64,000 nucleotides of DNA from SHAN690 sp038131955 (GTDB lineage: Bacteria > Bacteroidota > Bacteroidia > Flavobacteriales_G > Salibacteraceae): assembly GCA_038131955.1 (NCBI GenBank), contig JAYPQK010000002.1:558001-622000 (forward strand), given 5' to 3'. Each line of letters starts with the position of its first letter. Position 1 is the first letter of the stretch. The position numbers and the translations under genes are program-made. A model generated the notes under the pieces. The model saw only the letters and a list, made by a program, of their open reading frames with translations, was not told the DNA's origin and ran no database searches. Below are positions 17,092 to 25,153 of the stretch, in pieces.

Positions 17092-18223
17092 CGGCCATCA
17101 TCTTTTGGCTGAACGACAGAGGAATCTCACTACCACGTGCTATGAATCCACCACCGATGACGTCATTACCATCGTAGAACACGGCGCTTTGTCCGGGTGC
17201 AATGGCGCTGACCGAATGATCAAACTCCACGCGGAGTCGACCGTCGTCTTCGTTGTAGATCTTACTCATGGCGCCTTGATCTTTGTAGCGGATCTTGGTC
17301 ACCGCTTCCAGACCGTCTTCAATGCGCTCGTACTTCTGGATGTTCGGGTTGCGGACCAACATGTGGTGTCCGAGCAAGTTCTCCTGACGACCCAAATGCA
17401 CCGTATTGGTGACCGGATCGATCTTGGTGACAAACATCGGTTCACCAAAGGCCTGTCCGAGTCCCTTGCGTTGTCCGATCGTGTAGTACGGATAACCGCG
17501 ATGCTCTCCGAGGTCTTCGCCGTCAGGTCCCACGAAGCGACCACCCTTGAGGCGATCTTCGAGTCCATCCACGCGGCGATTCAAGAAGCCACGGTAGTCG
17601 TTGTCCGGCACGAAGCAGATCTCATAGCTCTCGCTCTTCTTGGCGAGCGACTCATAGCCATGGTCAAACGCCATCTGGCGGATCTCTGGCTTGGTGAAGC
17701 TACCCAGTGGGAAGATCGTGCGCGACAAGGCCGCTCGAGACAATCCCCACAACACATAGCTCTGATCCTTGTTTTGGTCGAGTCCTTTCGAGATCACGTA
17801 GCGACCATTCTCCTCCCGGCGATTGGCATAATGCCCGGTAGCGATGAACTCACAATCCAGCTGATCAGCGCGCTTGAGGAGGGCGTCCCACTTGATGTGC
17901 GTATTGCACTGAATGCACGGATTCGGCGTACGACCTGCGAGGTATTCTTCTACGAAGTTGTCGATGATATGATCACCAAACTCCTCACGAATATCGAGGA
18001 TCATGTGATGAAATCCACGCTCCACGGCCAAGGCACGCGCGTCGTTGATATCGTCGAGGCTACAGCAGCCGGTGGTCTTTCGCTCACCACCTGAGGTTGC
18101 ATAGTCCCACGTCTTCATGGTCACGCCAATGACCTCATACCCTTCTTCATGCAGCATCAGCGCAGCCACCGACGAATCGATGCCGCCGCTCATGGCCACT
18201 AGTATTCTTCCTTTCTTGCTCAT
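17084..18223 (-). CDS. mnmA: tRNA-specific 2-thiouridylase MnmA
   Basis: A 379-residue protein, normal length. It has the PP-loop ATP site MSGGIDSSVAALML (about residues 10-23), the catalytic cysteine in NPCIQCNTHIKW (about residue 103) and the second active cysteine in SYEICFVPDN. It puts the 2-thio group on the wobble uridine of Lys, Glu and Gln tRNAs. It is cytoplasmic. The stop is TAG at 17084-17086, and the next gene may begin on a GTG overlapping it. The start ATG at 18223 follows a purine-rich GAGAGGAGAAGAAA, unusual because Bacteroidota rarely show a Shine-Dalgarno sequence. Confidence 0.95.
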   Translation of the reverse strand: MSKKGRILVAMSGGIDSSVAALMLHEEGYEVIGVTMKTWDYATSGGERKTTGCCSLDDINDARALAVERGFHHMILDIREEFGDHIIDNFVEEYLAGRTPNPCIQCNTHIKWDALLKRADQLDCEFIATGHYANRREENGRYVISKGLDQNKDQSYVLWGLSRAALSRTIFPLGSFTKPEIRQMAFDHGYESLAKKSESYEICFVPDNDYRGFLNRRVDGLEDRLKGGRFVGPDGEDLGEHRGYPYYTIGQRKGLGQAFGEPMFVTKIDPVTNTVHLGRQENLLGHHMLVRNPNIQKYERIEDGLEAVTKIRYKDQGAMSKIYNEDDGRLRVEFDHSVSAIAPGQSAVFYDGNDVIGGGFIARGSEIPLSFSQKMMAGE

Positions 18224-18271
18224 TTTCTTCTCCTCTCAACGAAGTTGAGGCTGCAAAGTTCGGAATTTATA

Positions 18272-18371
18272 TGGGGAATTGGGGAGCAGGGAGCGGGGAA
18301 CTGGGAATGGGGAGCAGGGAGCGAGGAATGGGGAGCAGGGAGCGGGGAGCTGGGAACTGGGAATAGGGAAC
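18272..18371 (+). repeat. Purine-rich imperfect tandem repeat (GGGGAGCAGGGAGC / GGGGAACTGGGAAT)
   Basis: About seven imperfect 14-base units such as GGGGAGCAGGGAGC, GGGGAACTGGGAAT and GAGGAATGGGGAGC run across 100 bases. Strand asymmetry is extreme: almost only G and A on the plus strand. The unit length is twice seven. No gene is visible from 18224 to 18526. Confidence 0.8.
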
Positions 18372-18379
18372 GGGAATTC

Positions 18380-18500
18380 GGTATTCGGTATTCGGTATTC
18401 GGTATTAACTCCCTACGGTCGTTGAGCTCCCTCGCTTCGGCGAGGTCGGTTCGGTATTCGGAACTTGTGACTTGTGACTTGTGACTTGTGACTTGTGACT
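18380..18500 (+). repeat. GGTATTC heptamers, a GC-rich hairpin, then ACTTGTG heptamers
   Basis: Four GGTATTC/GGTATTA units (18380-18407) are followed by a hairpin-forming CCTCGCTTCGGCGAGG (about 18430-18445), one more GGTATTC (18452-18459) and five ACTTGTG units (18463-18497). Two unrelated heptamers therefore sit within 120 bases of each other. The same GGTATTC unit makes the large array at 12.85 kb. Confidence 0.85.
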
Positions 18501-18526
18501 TACCCCAAGCTCCCTATCTTCACCCA

Positions 18527-18976
18527 ATGCACTACCAACAGACCCAAACCGGCTGGTTTCTGATCGTCATCTTCCTGTTGGCTATTGTCTTGCTGTGGGC
18601 AGCTCATATCGGACAATTCGGCAGCGCACCTTCACAGACCGAAGCGCTAGTGATGACGCTCTTTTTATTGGTGCTTATCAGTCAGTTTTACCAAATGACC
18701 ACCCGGGTGGAGAAGCACAAAGTGAAGATCATCTTTGGACTAGGCCTCATCAGGATCACCTACCGGATGGACGAACTCATCAGCACCGAAACGGTCAGTG
18801 TGCCGCTCATGTATGGCATTGGTATACGCATCACCCCTATGGGTTGGTACTACTCGGTGCAAAAGAGCAAAGCCGTCCGAGTTTATTTTCGCAAGAACGG
18901 GAAGCAGAAGTCTTTTATGGTCGGGTCTGGCGATCCGGAGGGGCTGAGGAGGGCGTTGGAGGAGGTTTTGAAGTAG
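18527..18976 (+). CDS. Small membrane protein with PH-like domain
   Basis: Started at the ATG at 18527 (MHYQQTQTGWF) because upstream frame is repeat sequence. About 149 residues, with two hydrophobic helices (about 10-25 and 38-55). A beta-rich tail contains FGLGLIRITYRMDELISTE, YGIGIRITPMGWYY and VRVYFRKNGKQKSFMVGSGD, resembling a bacterial PH (bPH_2/YdbT-like) domain behind two membrane helices. Proteins of this shape are common but functionally unassigned. It is alone on the plus strand between the mnmA promoter region and a gap of 240 bases in which I see only GGCAGTTGGC-type short repeats and no convincing gene. Confidence 0.65.
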   Translation: MHYQQTQTGWFLIVIFLLAIVLLWAAHIGQFGSAPSQTEALVMTLFLLVLISQFYQMTTRVEKHKVKIIFGLGLIRITYRMDELISTETVSVPLMYGIGIRITPMGWYYSVQKSKAVRVYFRKNGKQKSFMVGSGDPEGLRRALEEVLK

Positions 18977-19216
18977 CAGTCGGCAGTTGGCGAGATCTCC
19001 CTTTGGTCGATTGGCAGTTGGCGGAACGGATCAATAGCAGTTGAAGGACTTGTTGTCCTTGGTTCTGTTCAAGTGAGGTAGTCTCAGCAAAAATCATAGC
19101 TGCTTTACAGACGGTTAATTTTCCATTAGGAGGAACTTCGTTTGGTTCAACAGCTTAAAAAACCCACCCTCCACTCGCTATATAAAGAGGACCAGTGTTA
19201 TGCATTCTAGTTTTGT

Positions 19217-19621
19217 TTATTCAATGGGCCAAATTCCGCGATTTTCAGGTTTCTGGTTCCATTGAACTTGCCAAGATTTCCCATCAATCTGGTCGAACAG
19301 AATGAATGTCCATAAGTTTTGAGTTGGGTACAATGTAAACCTGTTATTGATCTCCTTCTCTTCATCAACAAGAGGAATGAGATTCAAAAAGGTTTCATAC
19401 CGATTATCTCCTTCAACATCAAAATGGACTTGTCTTACAGTGCTATTTCGAGTATTCAACTTTAGGAATGTCCAGGCATTCTGAGTAGGAAATAGTTGAT
19501 AGATTGCCGGATAAAGATCATTCTTAGAATTTGACCTTTCAATTTCTTGACTTGCTTCAGTTTGTCCAATTGAGCAGACGGCCGTGAGGACTAAAACATG
19601 CACTAGTAGTAACCGTTTCAT
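19217..19621 (-). CDS. Exported protein with two YPTQNxWTF repeats
   Basis: A 134-residue protein with a signal peptide (MKRLLLVHVLVLTAVCSIGQ). The mature part holds two similar units: YQLFPTQNAWTFLKLNTRNS plus TVRQVHF, and FTLYPTQNLWTFILFDQIDG plus SWQVQW. They share (F/Y)PTQNxWTF, a D/N-rich turn and a closing QV(H/Q)(F/W). I recall such units in uncharacterised Bacteroidota proteins but cannot give a function. The gene and its upstream flank are visibly more AT-rich than the neighbours, so recent acquisition is possible. It stands alone between longer genes. Confidence 0.7.
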   Translation of the reverse strand: MKRLLLVHVLVLTAVCSIGQTEASQEIERSNSKNDLYPAIYQLFPTQNAWTFLKLNTRNSTVRQVHFDVEGDNRYETFLNLIPLVDEEKEINNRFTLYPTQNLWTFILFDQIDGKSWQVQWNQKPENRGIWPIE

Positions 19622-19652
19622 TCTAGGTTCTAATTATCCTAAGGCTCCACCT

Positions 19653-20459
19653 TTAGCGAGGCGGCCCTCCCCCACGCTCATACAGCTGCTGCTGAACCTT
19701 CTCTTCAGGAATGATGTCCTCTTCCTTTAGTTCGTCGAACTTCTTTTTCTCATACCCCTCTTCGATGCGCTCCTTGACCAGATCTCCTTCTTCGTACAGT
19801 CGCTGAACCATGATCCTACCATCGTCATCGTACTCTACCCACAGTCCATCTTTGACCGCAGCCTTGTACTTGCCTTCGATGTAAATATTCCCATTGTCAT
19901 AGTACTGTTTGAACTCACCATCGTAGGTGTTGTCCTGATACGTTCCCTCACGGAGTACCTTGCCCGTCGTGGTGTATTCTTTGAACGGTCCATTCTTCCG
20001 TCCGTCAACGTAAGGAACCTCCGCAGCTAATTGGCCGTTCAAGTGGTAGATCTTCGTCACCCCTTCCAGCTTACCATGGCTGAAGTTCTCTACCGAACTC
20101 AAGATGGTCTGACTGTCGTAAAACTTCCATTCACCGTGCTTCTGCTGGTCGATGTACTTCCCCTCGCCCATCACGGTGCCGTTCTGATGGAAGAACCTCG
20201 CCATGGCCTCTCCACTCTCCTGGTAGTCGACCTGCGAACTCCTCTCTCCGGATTCGTAATAGTAAAAGAACGTGCCCACCGGCTGACCGTGGTCAAACTC
20301 GCCTCGGTAACGAACCACGCCTGACTTTGGGAATTCTACCTCCCATTTTCCGTGCTTCTTTCCGTCGGCATCCACCGCATTGGGAGCCTTCTCGCCTTGT
20401 GCCAACAGGGATCCCATGAAAAGGATGACCATGCTGAGCGTAAACAATAGTTGCTTCAT
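19653..20459 (-). CDS. Exported MORN-repeat (YwqK-like) protein
   Basis: A signal peptide begins at the ATG at 20459 (MKQLLFTLSMVILFMGSLLA), the expected start of an exported 268-residue protein. The body is a run of MORN-type units such as DGKKHGKWEVEFP, GEFDHGQPVGTFFYYYESGE, GKYIDQQKHGEWKFYDS and GTYQDNTYDGEFKQYYDNGN. These form a beta-hairpin ladder, often annotated as 'toxin-antitoxin YwqK family antitoxin', a label with little experimental basis here. The C-terminus is charged (KKKFDELKEEDIIPEEK). No stop codon separates this gene from gmhB upstream, so the two are one continuous open frame. Confidence 0.8.
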   Translation of the reverse strand: MKQLLFTLSMVILFMGSLLAQGEKAPNAVDADGKKHGKWEVEFPKSGVVRYRGEFDHGQPVGTFFYYYESGERSSQVDYQESGEAMARFFHQNGTVMGEGKYIDQQKHGEWKFYDSQTILSSVENFSHGKLEGVTKIYHLNGQLAAEVPYVDGRKNGPFKEYTTTGKVLREGTYQDNTYDGEFKQYYDNGNIYIEGKYKAAVKDGLWVEYDDDGRIMVQRLYEEGDLVKERIEEGYEKKKFDELKEEDIIPEEKVQQQLYERGGGPPR

Positions 20460-21044
20460 TGTAGACAAATGTAGGGTCAAGAACGTACGTCCTTCAGCCT
20501 TTATTGGGAACTTAATCCGCTCCATGAAGTGGAATAAACTCGGAAAGCTCACGTGTTGAGGGTCGCTTTCCCCGATACGCACACATCGCATGCCAAGTCG
20601 GTGTCCAAACTCCATATCGCTGGGTGAGTCGCCTACCATCACGCACTTCTTGAAGTCGATCTCCGGATAATCCTCGCGTGCCTCAAAGGCCATCTCCGTG
20701 TTGGGCTTTCTGCATGGTGGATCATCTTCCGCTAGACCGGTACAGAAATAGACCTTGTCGATCCGTCCGCCGTGCGTGAATACCTCAGCGACCATGTGCT
20801 GGTGGATCAAAAGCAACTCATGCTCGGGCATCAATCCTTTACCCACACCCTGCTGGTTCGTCACCACTACGATCGGACCGAATATCTGATCCGCCTTGAC
20901 CAAAGAGTCTAAGACCCCGGGAAGGAATTCAAACTCGTTGATGTGCTTCACATAGTCGCCCATCAACCGCTTGTTGATCACACCATCGCGGTCCAAAAAG
21001 AGGCTCCAACTATCGTCTATTTCGTCAAACCAGTCGTTGCTCAT
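20460..21044 (-). CDS. gmhB: HAD-family heptose bisphosphate phosphatase GmhB
   Basis: Starts at the ATG at 21044, whose ATGA overlaps the gmhA stop. The HAD core is SLFLDRDGVINKR (nucleophile DxD), VVVTNQQGVGKG, and CVMVGDSPSDMEFGHRLGMR. A cysteine/histidine zinc loop, as in GmhB, is represented by FCTGLAEDDPPCRKPN. It removes the 7-phosphate from heptose-1,7-bisphosphate in the ADP-heptose pathway for LPS core. It follows gmhA, its pathway neighbour. The domain appears to finish near FPSLFHFMERIK, but there is no stop; the frame runs through about 18 more residues into the signal peptide of the next protein. Confidence 0.85.
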
Positions 21045-21616
21045 CCTCCAAAGAGTTCTGATTCGATCTCCTCGCAAAGCACGTGTCCCAGCGTGATGTG
21101 CAATTCCTGAATGCGAGCGGTGTCAGTCGAGGGTACATGGATGGCCACATCGGCCAGACCTGCCATGGCTCCTTCCTTTTCACCTAACAACGCGATGGTT
21201 GACATTCCAATCGAACGCGCCTTCTCCATGGCCTTGACCACGTTCTTTGAATTCCCACTCGTGGAAAGTCCGACCAGCACATCACCCGAACGACCCATGG
21301 CCTCGGTCATGCGCGCATAGACCTCATCGTAACCATAATCGTTGGCCACCGCGGTCATATAGCTTGAATTCACGTGTAAAGCTTCGGCAAACAACGGCTT
21401 GCGATCTTGCTTGAAGCGTCCGCTTAACTCGGCTGAGATATGCTGAGCGTCCGCTGCGCTCCCTCCATTTCCGCAGAACAGAACCTTCTTATCGCTTCGA
21501 AATGCCTCGATCAAGAGCCCACTGGCTCGAGAAAAGTTGACGGCAAACGACGCGTCGTTGAGCATCATCTCGCGAAGCCGGATCGACTCCTGTAAAGCTT
21601 GCTTGATCCTATCCAT
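21041..21616 (-). CDS. gmhA: Sedoheptulose-7-phosphate isomerase GmhA
   Basis: A SIS-domain protein of 191 residues started at the ATG at 21616 (MDRIKQALQESI), the usual length; a longer upstream frame overlaps the glycosyltransferase and is rejected. Family motifs: LFCGNGGSAADAQHISAELS, GRF, LSTSGNSKNVVKAM, and the zinc-binding ELHITLGHVLCEEIE. It converts sedoheptulose-7-phosphate to D-glycero-D-manno-heptose-7-phosphate, the first step of ADP-heptose synthesis. The start overlaps the glycosyltransferase stop by 8 bases and the end overlaps gmhB by 4, which indicates translational coupling. Confidence 0.93.
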   Translation of the reverse strand: MDRIKQALQESIRLREMMLNDASFAVNFSRASGLLIEAFRSDKKVLFCGNGGSAADAQHISAELSGRFKQDRKPLFAEALHVNSSYMTAVANDYGYDEVYARMTEAMGRSGDVLVGLSTSGNSKNVVKAMEKARSIGMSTIALLGEKEGAMAGLADVAIHVPSTDTARIQELHITLGHVLCEEIESELFGG

Positions 21617-22745
21617 GGGAAAATGATTGTTGGTAATACTTTTTGAAATGATCGACGAAGGCATCCCAAGAGAAGCGTTCCTTCTCCACCCGAATGGCAT
21701 CGATATATTGCTGGGCATCCTGCGCCAAGAAATGATCGATCTGTCGGGCGATGTCCTCCGGTTCTACGGTAGAGAACAACCCCGTACGACCTTCCACAAT
21801 GAATTCATCCAATCCACCTACCCGGGTGATCAGGGCCGGACGATCGAAGTGCAGCGCCATCTGAGTGATACCACTCTGCGTGGCCGAACGATAGGTCTGC
21901 GTCACGAGGTCAGCGGCGGAAAAATAGAGTCCGACTTCCTCACCGGGAATGAACTCGGTCTTCAAGACAATGCGATCTGCCATGTTATGCTTCTCGATGA
22001 TGGCGTGGTACTCGTCCATTTCGTCATAGCTTTCTCCGGCTACGACCAAGCGCACATCGTTCTTGGCCAAGCGTTCATCGCCCATGGCTTCGAGTAACAG
22101 ATCGAGGCCCTTGTACTTGCGAATGAAGCCGAAAAAGAGCAGATAAGTAGCCCGTGGATCCAAACCGAGGAGCTTCCTAGCTTCTAGCTTATCCATCGGC
22201 GCGGGCAACTGATCGTTAATGGGATGCGGAAAGTAAGTCGCGGGCTTCTTCGAGAGGCTTTCCAGGTCTTGCAAGACGGATCTTGACAAGGCCATAAAGC
22301 CTTCGCAGGGCGACATGAAATACTTCGTAAAACCCTTGTCCATGAAGCGACTCTCGTGGGGTATCACATTGTCGGTCAGGCCTATGATCCGGATCTTCTT
22401 GTCCAAGAGCCGAGCGATCGAACCAAAGCACGGTCCCAGAAACGGAAGCCAATAGCGGATGATGACCACATCAGGCTCGAGTCGATTGATCTTGCGTGCC
22501 GCTGATATCCAGTTGAGTGGATTGAAACTATGGATCCAGCGTTCGATCTTGAGTCCGTGCGGAGCGGGATCGGTGCTGAATTGTGTCTTGCCCGGAAAGA
22601 GAAGGTCAGGATACTGCACGGTGAACGTCACCAGCGTTACCTCATCGCCTTTGCGTTGGAAGGCACGCGCCATCGCCTCGTTGGTATCGGCGATCCCTCC
22701 TCGAAAGGGATACGCTGGGCCTAGGATGACGATCTTTTGTTTCGA
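21609..22745 (-). CDS. Glycosyltransferase, GT4-like
   Basis: A GT-B fold glycosyltransferase of about 378 residues. The N-terminal domain begins KIVILGPAYPFRGGIADTNE with the glycine-rich loop. The C-terminal domain has LLFFGFIRKYKGLDLLLEAM, then RSATQSGITQMALHFDRPAL and VGGLDEFIVEGRTGL. I chose the GTG at 22745, which lies just after the stop of the sulfotransferase gene; an ATG at 22793 would overlap it by 38 bases. Sugar donor and acceptor cannot be read from the sequence. Ends in TAG. Context with gmhA, gmhB and a sulfotransferase suggests assembly of a surface glycan or lipid core. Confidence 0.82.
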   Translation of the reverse strand, partial: SKQKIVILGPAYPFRGGIADTNEAMARAFQRKGDEVTLVTFTVQYPDLLFPGKTQFSTDPAPHGLKIERWIHSFNPLNWISAARKINRLEPDVVIIRYWLPFLGPCFGSIARLLDKKIRIIGLTDNVIPHESRFMDKGFTKYFMSPCEGFMALSRSVLQDLESLSKKPATYFPHPINDQLPAPMDKLEARKLLGLDPRATYLLFFGFIRKYKGLDLLLEAMGDERLAKNDVRLVVAGESYDEMDEYHAIIEKHNMADRIVLKTEFIPGEEVGLYFSAADLVTQTYRSATQSGITQMALHFDRPALITRVGGLDEFIVEGRTGLFSTVEPEDIARQIDHFLAQDAQQYIDAIRVEKERFSWDAFVDHFKKYYQQSFSHG

Positions 22746-22755
22746 CACGGGCAGT

Positions 22756-23622
22756 TTACTTCCAGAGTGAGAGGTCAATATTCGGGAATTCACGGGCCAA
22801 TTCCTCGTTAAACGAGGTAAACCGTGATTTTAGTTCTTCGATCATCTCCTTATCTGCTGCCGTCACCTTCGGCATGGCGGTAGAATTGAACTTCAGATAC
22901 AGAGGAATGATCACTTGCTCTTGCAGCCATTGCGGAACCAAGGGCTGTACTTTGAGTCCAAGGCGATGCAACTTGGTGCTGCGCATCTTACGGGTCTCGT
23001 TGCGCTTCATGAAGTCAAAGCCGTCGTAAAAGCTTCCATCCAACCCCAGGAAGTCCGCCAACTTCTTCATCTCACCCACTCGATCCTGAAAGAGCTGCTC
23101 GAGCTGCATCACATAGATGTGATCCTTGCCAAAAGCATCGATCCACTGGCGAATGAATCGGATATACTCGCCCCGCATCAACGGATCTGCGTCGGTGCCT
23201 TCGGTCTCCTTGAGGTAGTCGGGGTATGACTTCTTCAATTCAATGTTTCCGAGACGATACTTATTGAATCGAAACTGCGAGTGTGCGCGCTGCGATGGTT
23301 CGCGAAGAATCAGCACCACTTTCGGCTTGGGATCGAACTGGGAAAGGTGCTTCCTCGCGTTGTCTTGGTACAAATAGATCGGCGTGGCTTCCATGATCAC
23401 CTTCGCATCGACCGAGCAATGATCAAAGTAGCGCCCGTAGCGGTCGAGACCGTGATCGATGACATTGGCCGAAGCATTGAAATTCGGATAGATCTTATCG
23501 TCGAAATAGTGCGTCTCCTTGGTCTTGGACGCGCAGACATCCGGATGAGAAGAAAGCCACCAGTAGAGGGATGAAGACCCACTCTTTGGGGCACCTGCGA
23601 TGATGGTGTTTGGAAGGATCAT
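22756..23622 (-). CDS. Sulfotransferase-family protein
   Basis: Started at the ATG at 23622 (MILPNTIIAGAPKSGSSSLY), giving 288 residues; the longer frame upstream crosses a promoter and a divergent gene. The 5'-phosphosulfate loop is IIAGAPKSGSSSLYWWLSSH, and the 3'-phosphate-binding stretch is PKPKVVLILREPSQRAHSQF, both classic for PAPS-dependent sulfotransferases. The likely acceptor is a carbohydrate, judged from the neighbouring glycosyltransferase and heptose genes, but this is inference. It is first in a run of five closely packed minus-strand genes. Confidence 0.85.
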   Translation of the reverse strand: MILPNTIIAGAPKSGSSSLYWWLSSHPDVCASKTKETHYFDDKIYPNFNASANVIDHGLDRYGRYFDHCSVDAKVIMEATPIYLYQDNARKHLSQFDPKPKVVLILREPSQRAHSQFRFNKYRLGNIELKKSYPDYLKETEGTDADPLMRGEYIRFIRQWIDAFGKDHIYVMQLEQLFQDRVGEMKKLADFLGLDGSFYDGFDFMKRNETRKMRSTKLHRLGLKVQPLVPQWLQEQVIIPLYLKFNSTAMPKVTAADKEMIEELKSRFTSFNEELAREFPNIDLSLWK

Positions 23623-23632
23623 AGTTGCGGCG

Positions 23633-23640
23633 CAAAGGTA
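23633..23640 (-). promoter_or_regulatory. -7 box for the sulfotransferase-gmh operon
   Basis: Minus strand TACCTTTG lies 10 bases before the ATG at 23622, so the transcript leader must be very short. Confidence 0.55.
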
Positions 23641-23652
23641 GGGGCAATCCCC

Positions 23653-23660
23653 TACTTTCG
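23653..23660 (+). promoter_or_regulatory. Likely -7 box for the YdcF-like gene
   Basis: TACTTTCG is one mismatch from TAnnTTTG and ends 5 bases before the ATG at 23666. With the opposite box at 23633-23640, two promoters share a 43-base gap. Confidence 0.4.
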
Positions 23661-23665
23661 TAGGC

Positions 23666-24424
23666 ATGTTTTTCATCCTGTCGAAACTGATCAACTTTCT
23701 GTTCATGCCCTTGTCCTGGGTATTGATAGCGCTGGCATTGAGTTTCTTCTGGAAAAGGAAAGCTAAACTACTTCGCATCGGCGCCTTGGCCATTCTTCTC
23801 TTTTTTGGAAACTCCTTCATCCTGCATGAAGTGAACCTCCTGTGGGAAGTGCCAATCTTGCAAGACGATGAACTTGAACCGCATCAGGTGGGTGTGGTCC
23901 TGGGCGGCTATGCCTATTACTCTCCCGAAAATGATCGCATCACCTTCCGCAGCAGCGCCGATCGACTGATGCAGGGATATCGTTTGTACCAAACAGGGAT
24001 GATCAATAACCTCATCCTTTCCGGAGGATCGGGGTACGTGATGCAGCCGGACCTCAAGGAGAGTCGTTATGTGGGTCATTACATGGATGACATTTCCTTT
24101 CCGAAGTTGAACCTGATCATCGAGGATTCTTCTCGCAATACCTACGAAAACGCGGTGCAGACAGCAGCCATCCTACAGCAACGAGGTTGGGACAAACAAA
24201 CCATCGTACTGATCACCTCGGCCTATCACATGCGCCGCGCCAAAGCCTGTTTTGAAAAGCAAGGCATATCGGTCATCCCGTATCCCGCCGAACCTTGGAC
24301 GGGTGAACGCATGTTCTACCTCGACCACCTCCTCCTCCCCTCTGCCGAAGCCCTCGCCGGCTGGAACGTTCTTATCCATGAGTGGGTTGGATTCATCAGT
24401 TACAAAGTTCTGGGCTACGCTTAG
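23666..24424 (+). CDS. YdcF/ElyC-like (DUF218) membrane protein
   Basis: A 252-residue protein with two N-terminal hydrophobic helices (LINFLFMPLSWVLIALAL and IGALAILLFFGNSF), then a DUF218 domain: VGVVLGGYAYYSPENDRITF, RLMQGYRLYQTGMINNLILS, SSRNTYENAVQTAAIL and ITSAYHMRRAKACFEKQG. In Escherichia coli the membrane-bound relative ElyC affects peptidoglycan and envelope precursor metabolism. The exact reaction of this protein is unknown. Divergent from the glycan operon, so a shared envelope role is possible but only suggested by position. Confidence 0.87.
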   Translation: MFFILSKLINFLFMPLSWVLIALALSFFWKRKAKLLRIGALAILLFFGNSFILHEVNLLWEVPILQDDELEPHQVGVVLGGYAYYSPENDRITFRSSADRLMQGYRLYQTGMINNLILSGGSGYVMQPDLKESRYVGHYMDDISFPKLNLIIEDSSRNTYENAVQTAAILQQRGWDKQTIVLITSAYHMRRAKACFEKQGISVIPYPAEPWTGERMFYLDHLLLPSAEALAGWNVLIHEWVGFISYKVLGYA

Positions 24425-24464
24425 AACTCTTTGCTTCTCACCTTCTATTCTGTACATTCACTCA

Positions 24465-25139
24465 ATGCAAGTACTCATTGTTCACGCTCATCCCGAGCCC
24501 ATGTCGTTCAACAGCGCTTTGATGAAGCATGCGAGGGCATACTTTGAAGCAAAGGGCGACAGTGTAATGGTTTCAGACCTCTATGCCATGGGCTTCAATC
24601 CCGTAGGAGGGCGACATGATTTCCAATCAGAAAAAGATCCGGACTACTTTAAGTATCAAGCAGAACAAGTCCATGCTTTTCAGGAGGGAGCCTATTCAAC
24701 GGAGATCCAAACCGAAATGGACAAATTGGATAAAGCCGATGTAGTCATCTTCAACTTTCCAATCTGGTGGTTTGGTCTCCCGGCCATTCTCAAAGGTTGG
24801 GTAGACCGAGTTTTTGCGATGGGTTTTGTGTACGGAGCAGGCAAAGGAGTATACGACAACGGACATTATAAGGACAAGAAAGCTTTCGTAACTATCACAA
24901 CAGGGGGACCACAGCCGGCCTATGGCGAGGAAGGGAAGAATGGCGAGCTCGACGAGATACTTTTTCCCATCCAGCATGGCATGTTCTACTTCACCGGAAT
25001 GACCGTACTCCCACCATTCATCGCCTTTGGACCTGCACGTAAATCTGAAGATGAAAGAGCTGAGGACCTCCGACGTTACACGGCCTATTTGGAGGCCTTG
25101 GATCATCACACTCCCGTGTATGAAGCGTCATTAGAATAA
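24465..25139 (+). CDS. NAD(P)H quinone oxidoreductase, flavodoxin fold (MdaB-like)
   Basis: Started at the ATG at 24465 (MQVLIVHAHPEPMSFNSALM), giving 224 residues; the longer frame upstream lies inside the YdcF gene. The FMN/FAD-binding flavodoxin pattern is visible: VLIVHAHPEP, SDLYAMGFNPVGGRHDF, VIFNFPIWWFGLPAILKGWV, FVYGAGKGVYDNG and the VTITTGGP loop. It is expected to reduce quinones by two electrons using NAD(P)H, protecting against oxidative stress. It lies 40 bases behind the YdcF-like gene on the same strand and may be co-transcribed. Confidence 0.88.
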   Translation: MQVLIVHAHPEPMSFNSALMKHARAYFEAKGDSVMVSDLYAMGFNPVGGRHDFQSEKDPDYFKYQAEQVHAFQEGAYSTEIQTEMDKLDKADVVIFNFPIWWFGLPAILKGWVDRVFAMGFVYGAGKGVYDNGHYKDKKAFVTITTGGPQPAYGEEGKNGELDEILFPIQHGMFYFTGMTVLPPFIAFGPARKSEDERAEDLRRYTAYLEALDHHTPVYEASLE

Positions 25140-25153
25140 GCGCACTTTCATTA

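Noticed and set aside
17018..18094. Plus-strand open frame of 358 codons
   Set aside because: It lies antisense to mnmA, a gene of certain identity, and has no recognisable domain.
18915..19216. Possible minus-strand gene or remnant (MIFAETTSLEQNQGQQVLQL)
   Set aside because: The frame runs antisense into the membrane protein gene, has a low-complexity proline/serine end and a stop directly upstream. No family recognised.
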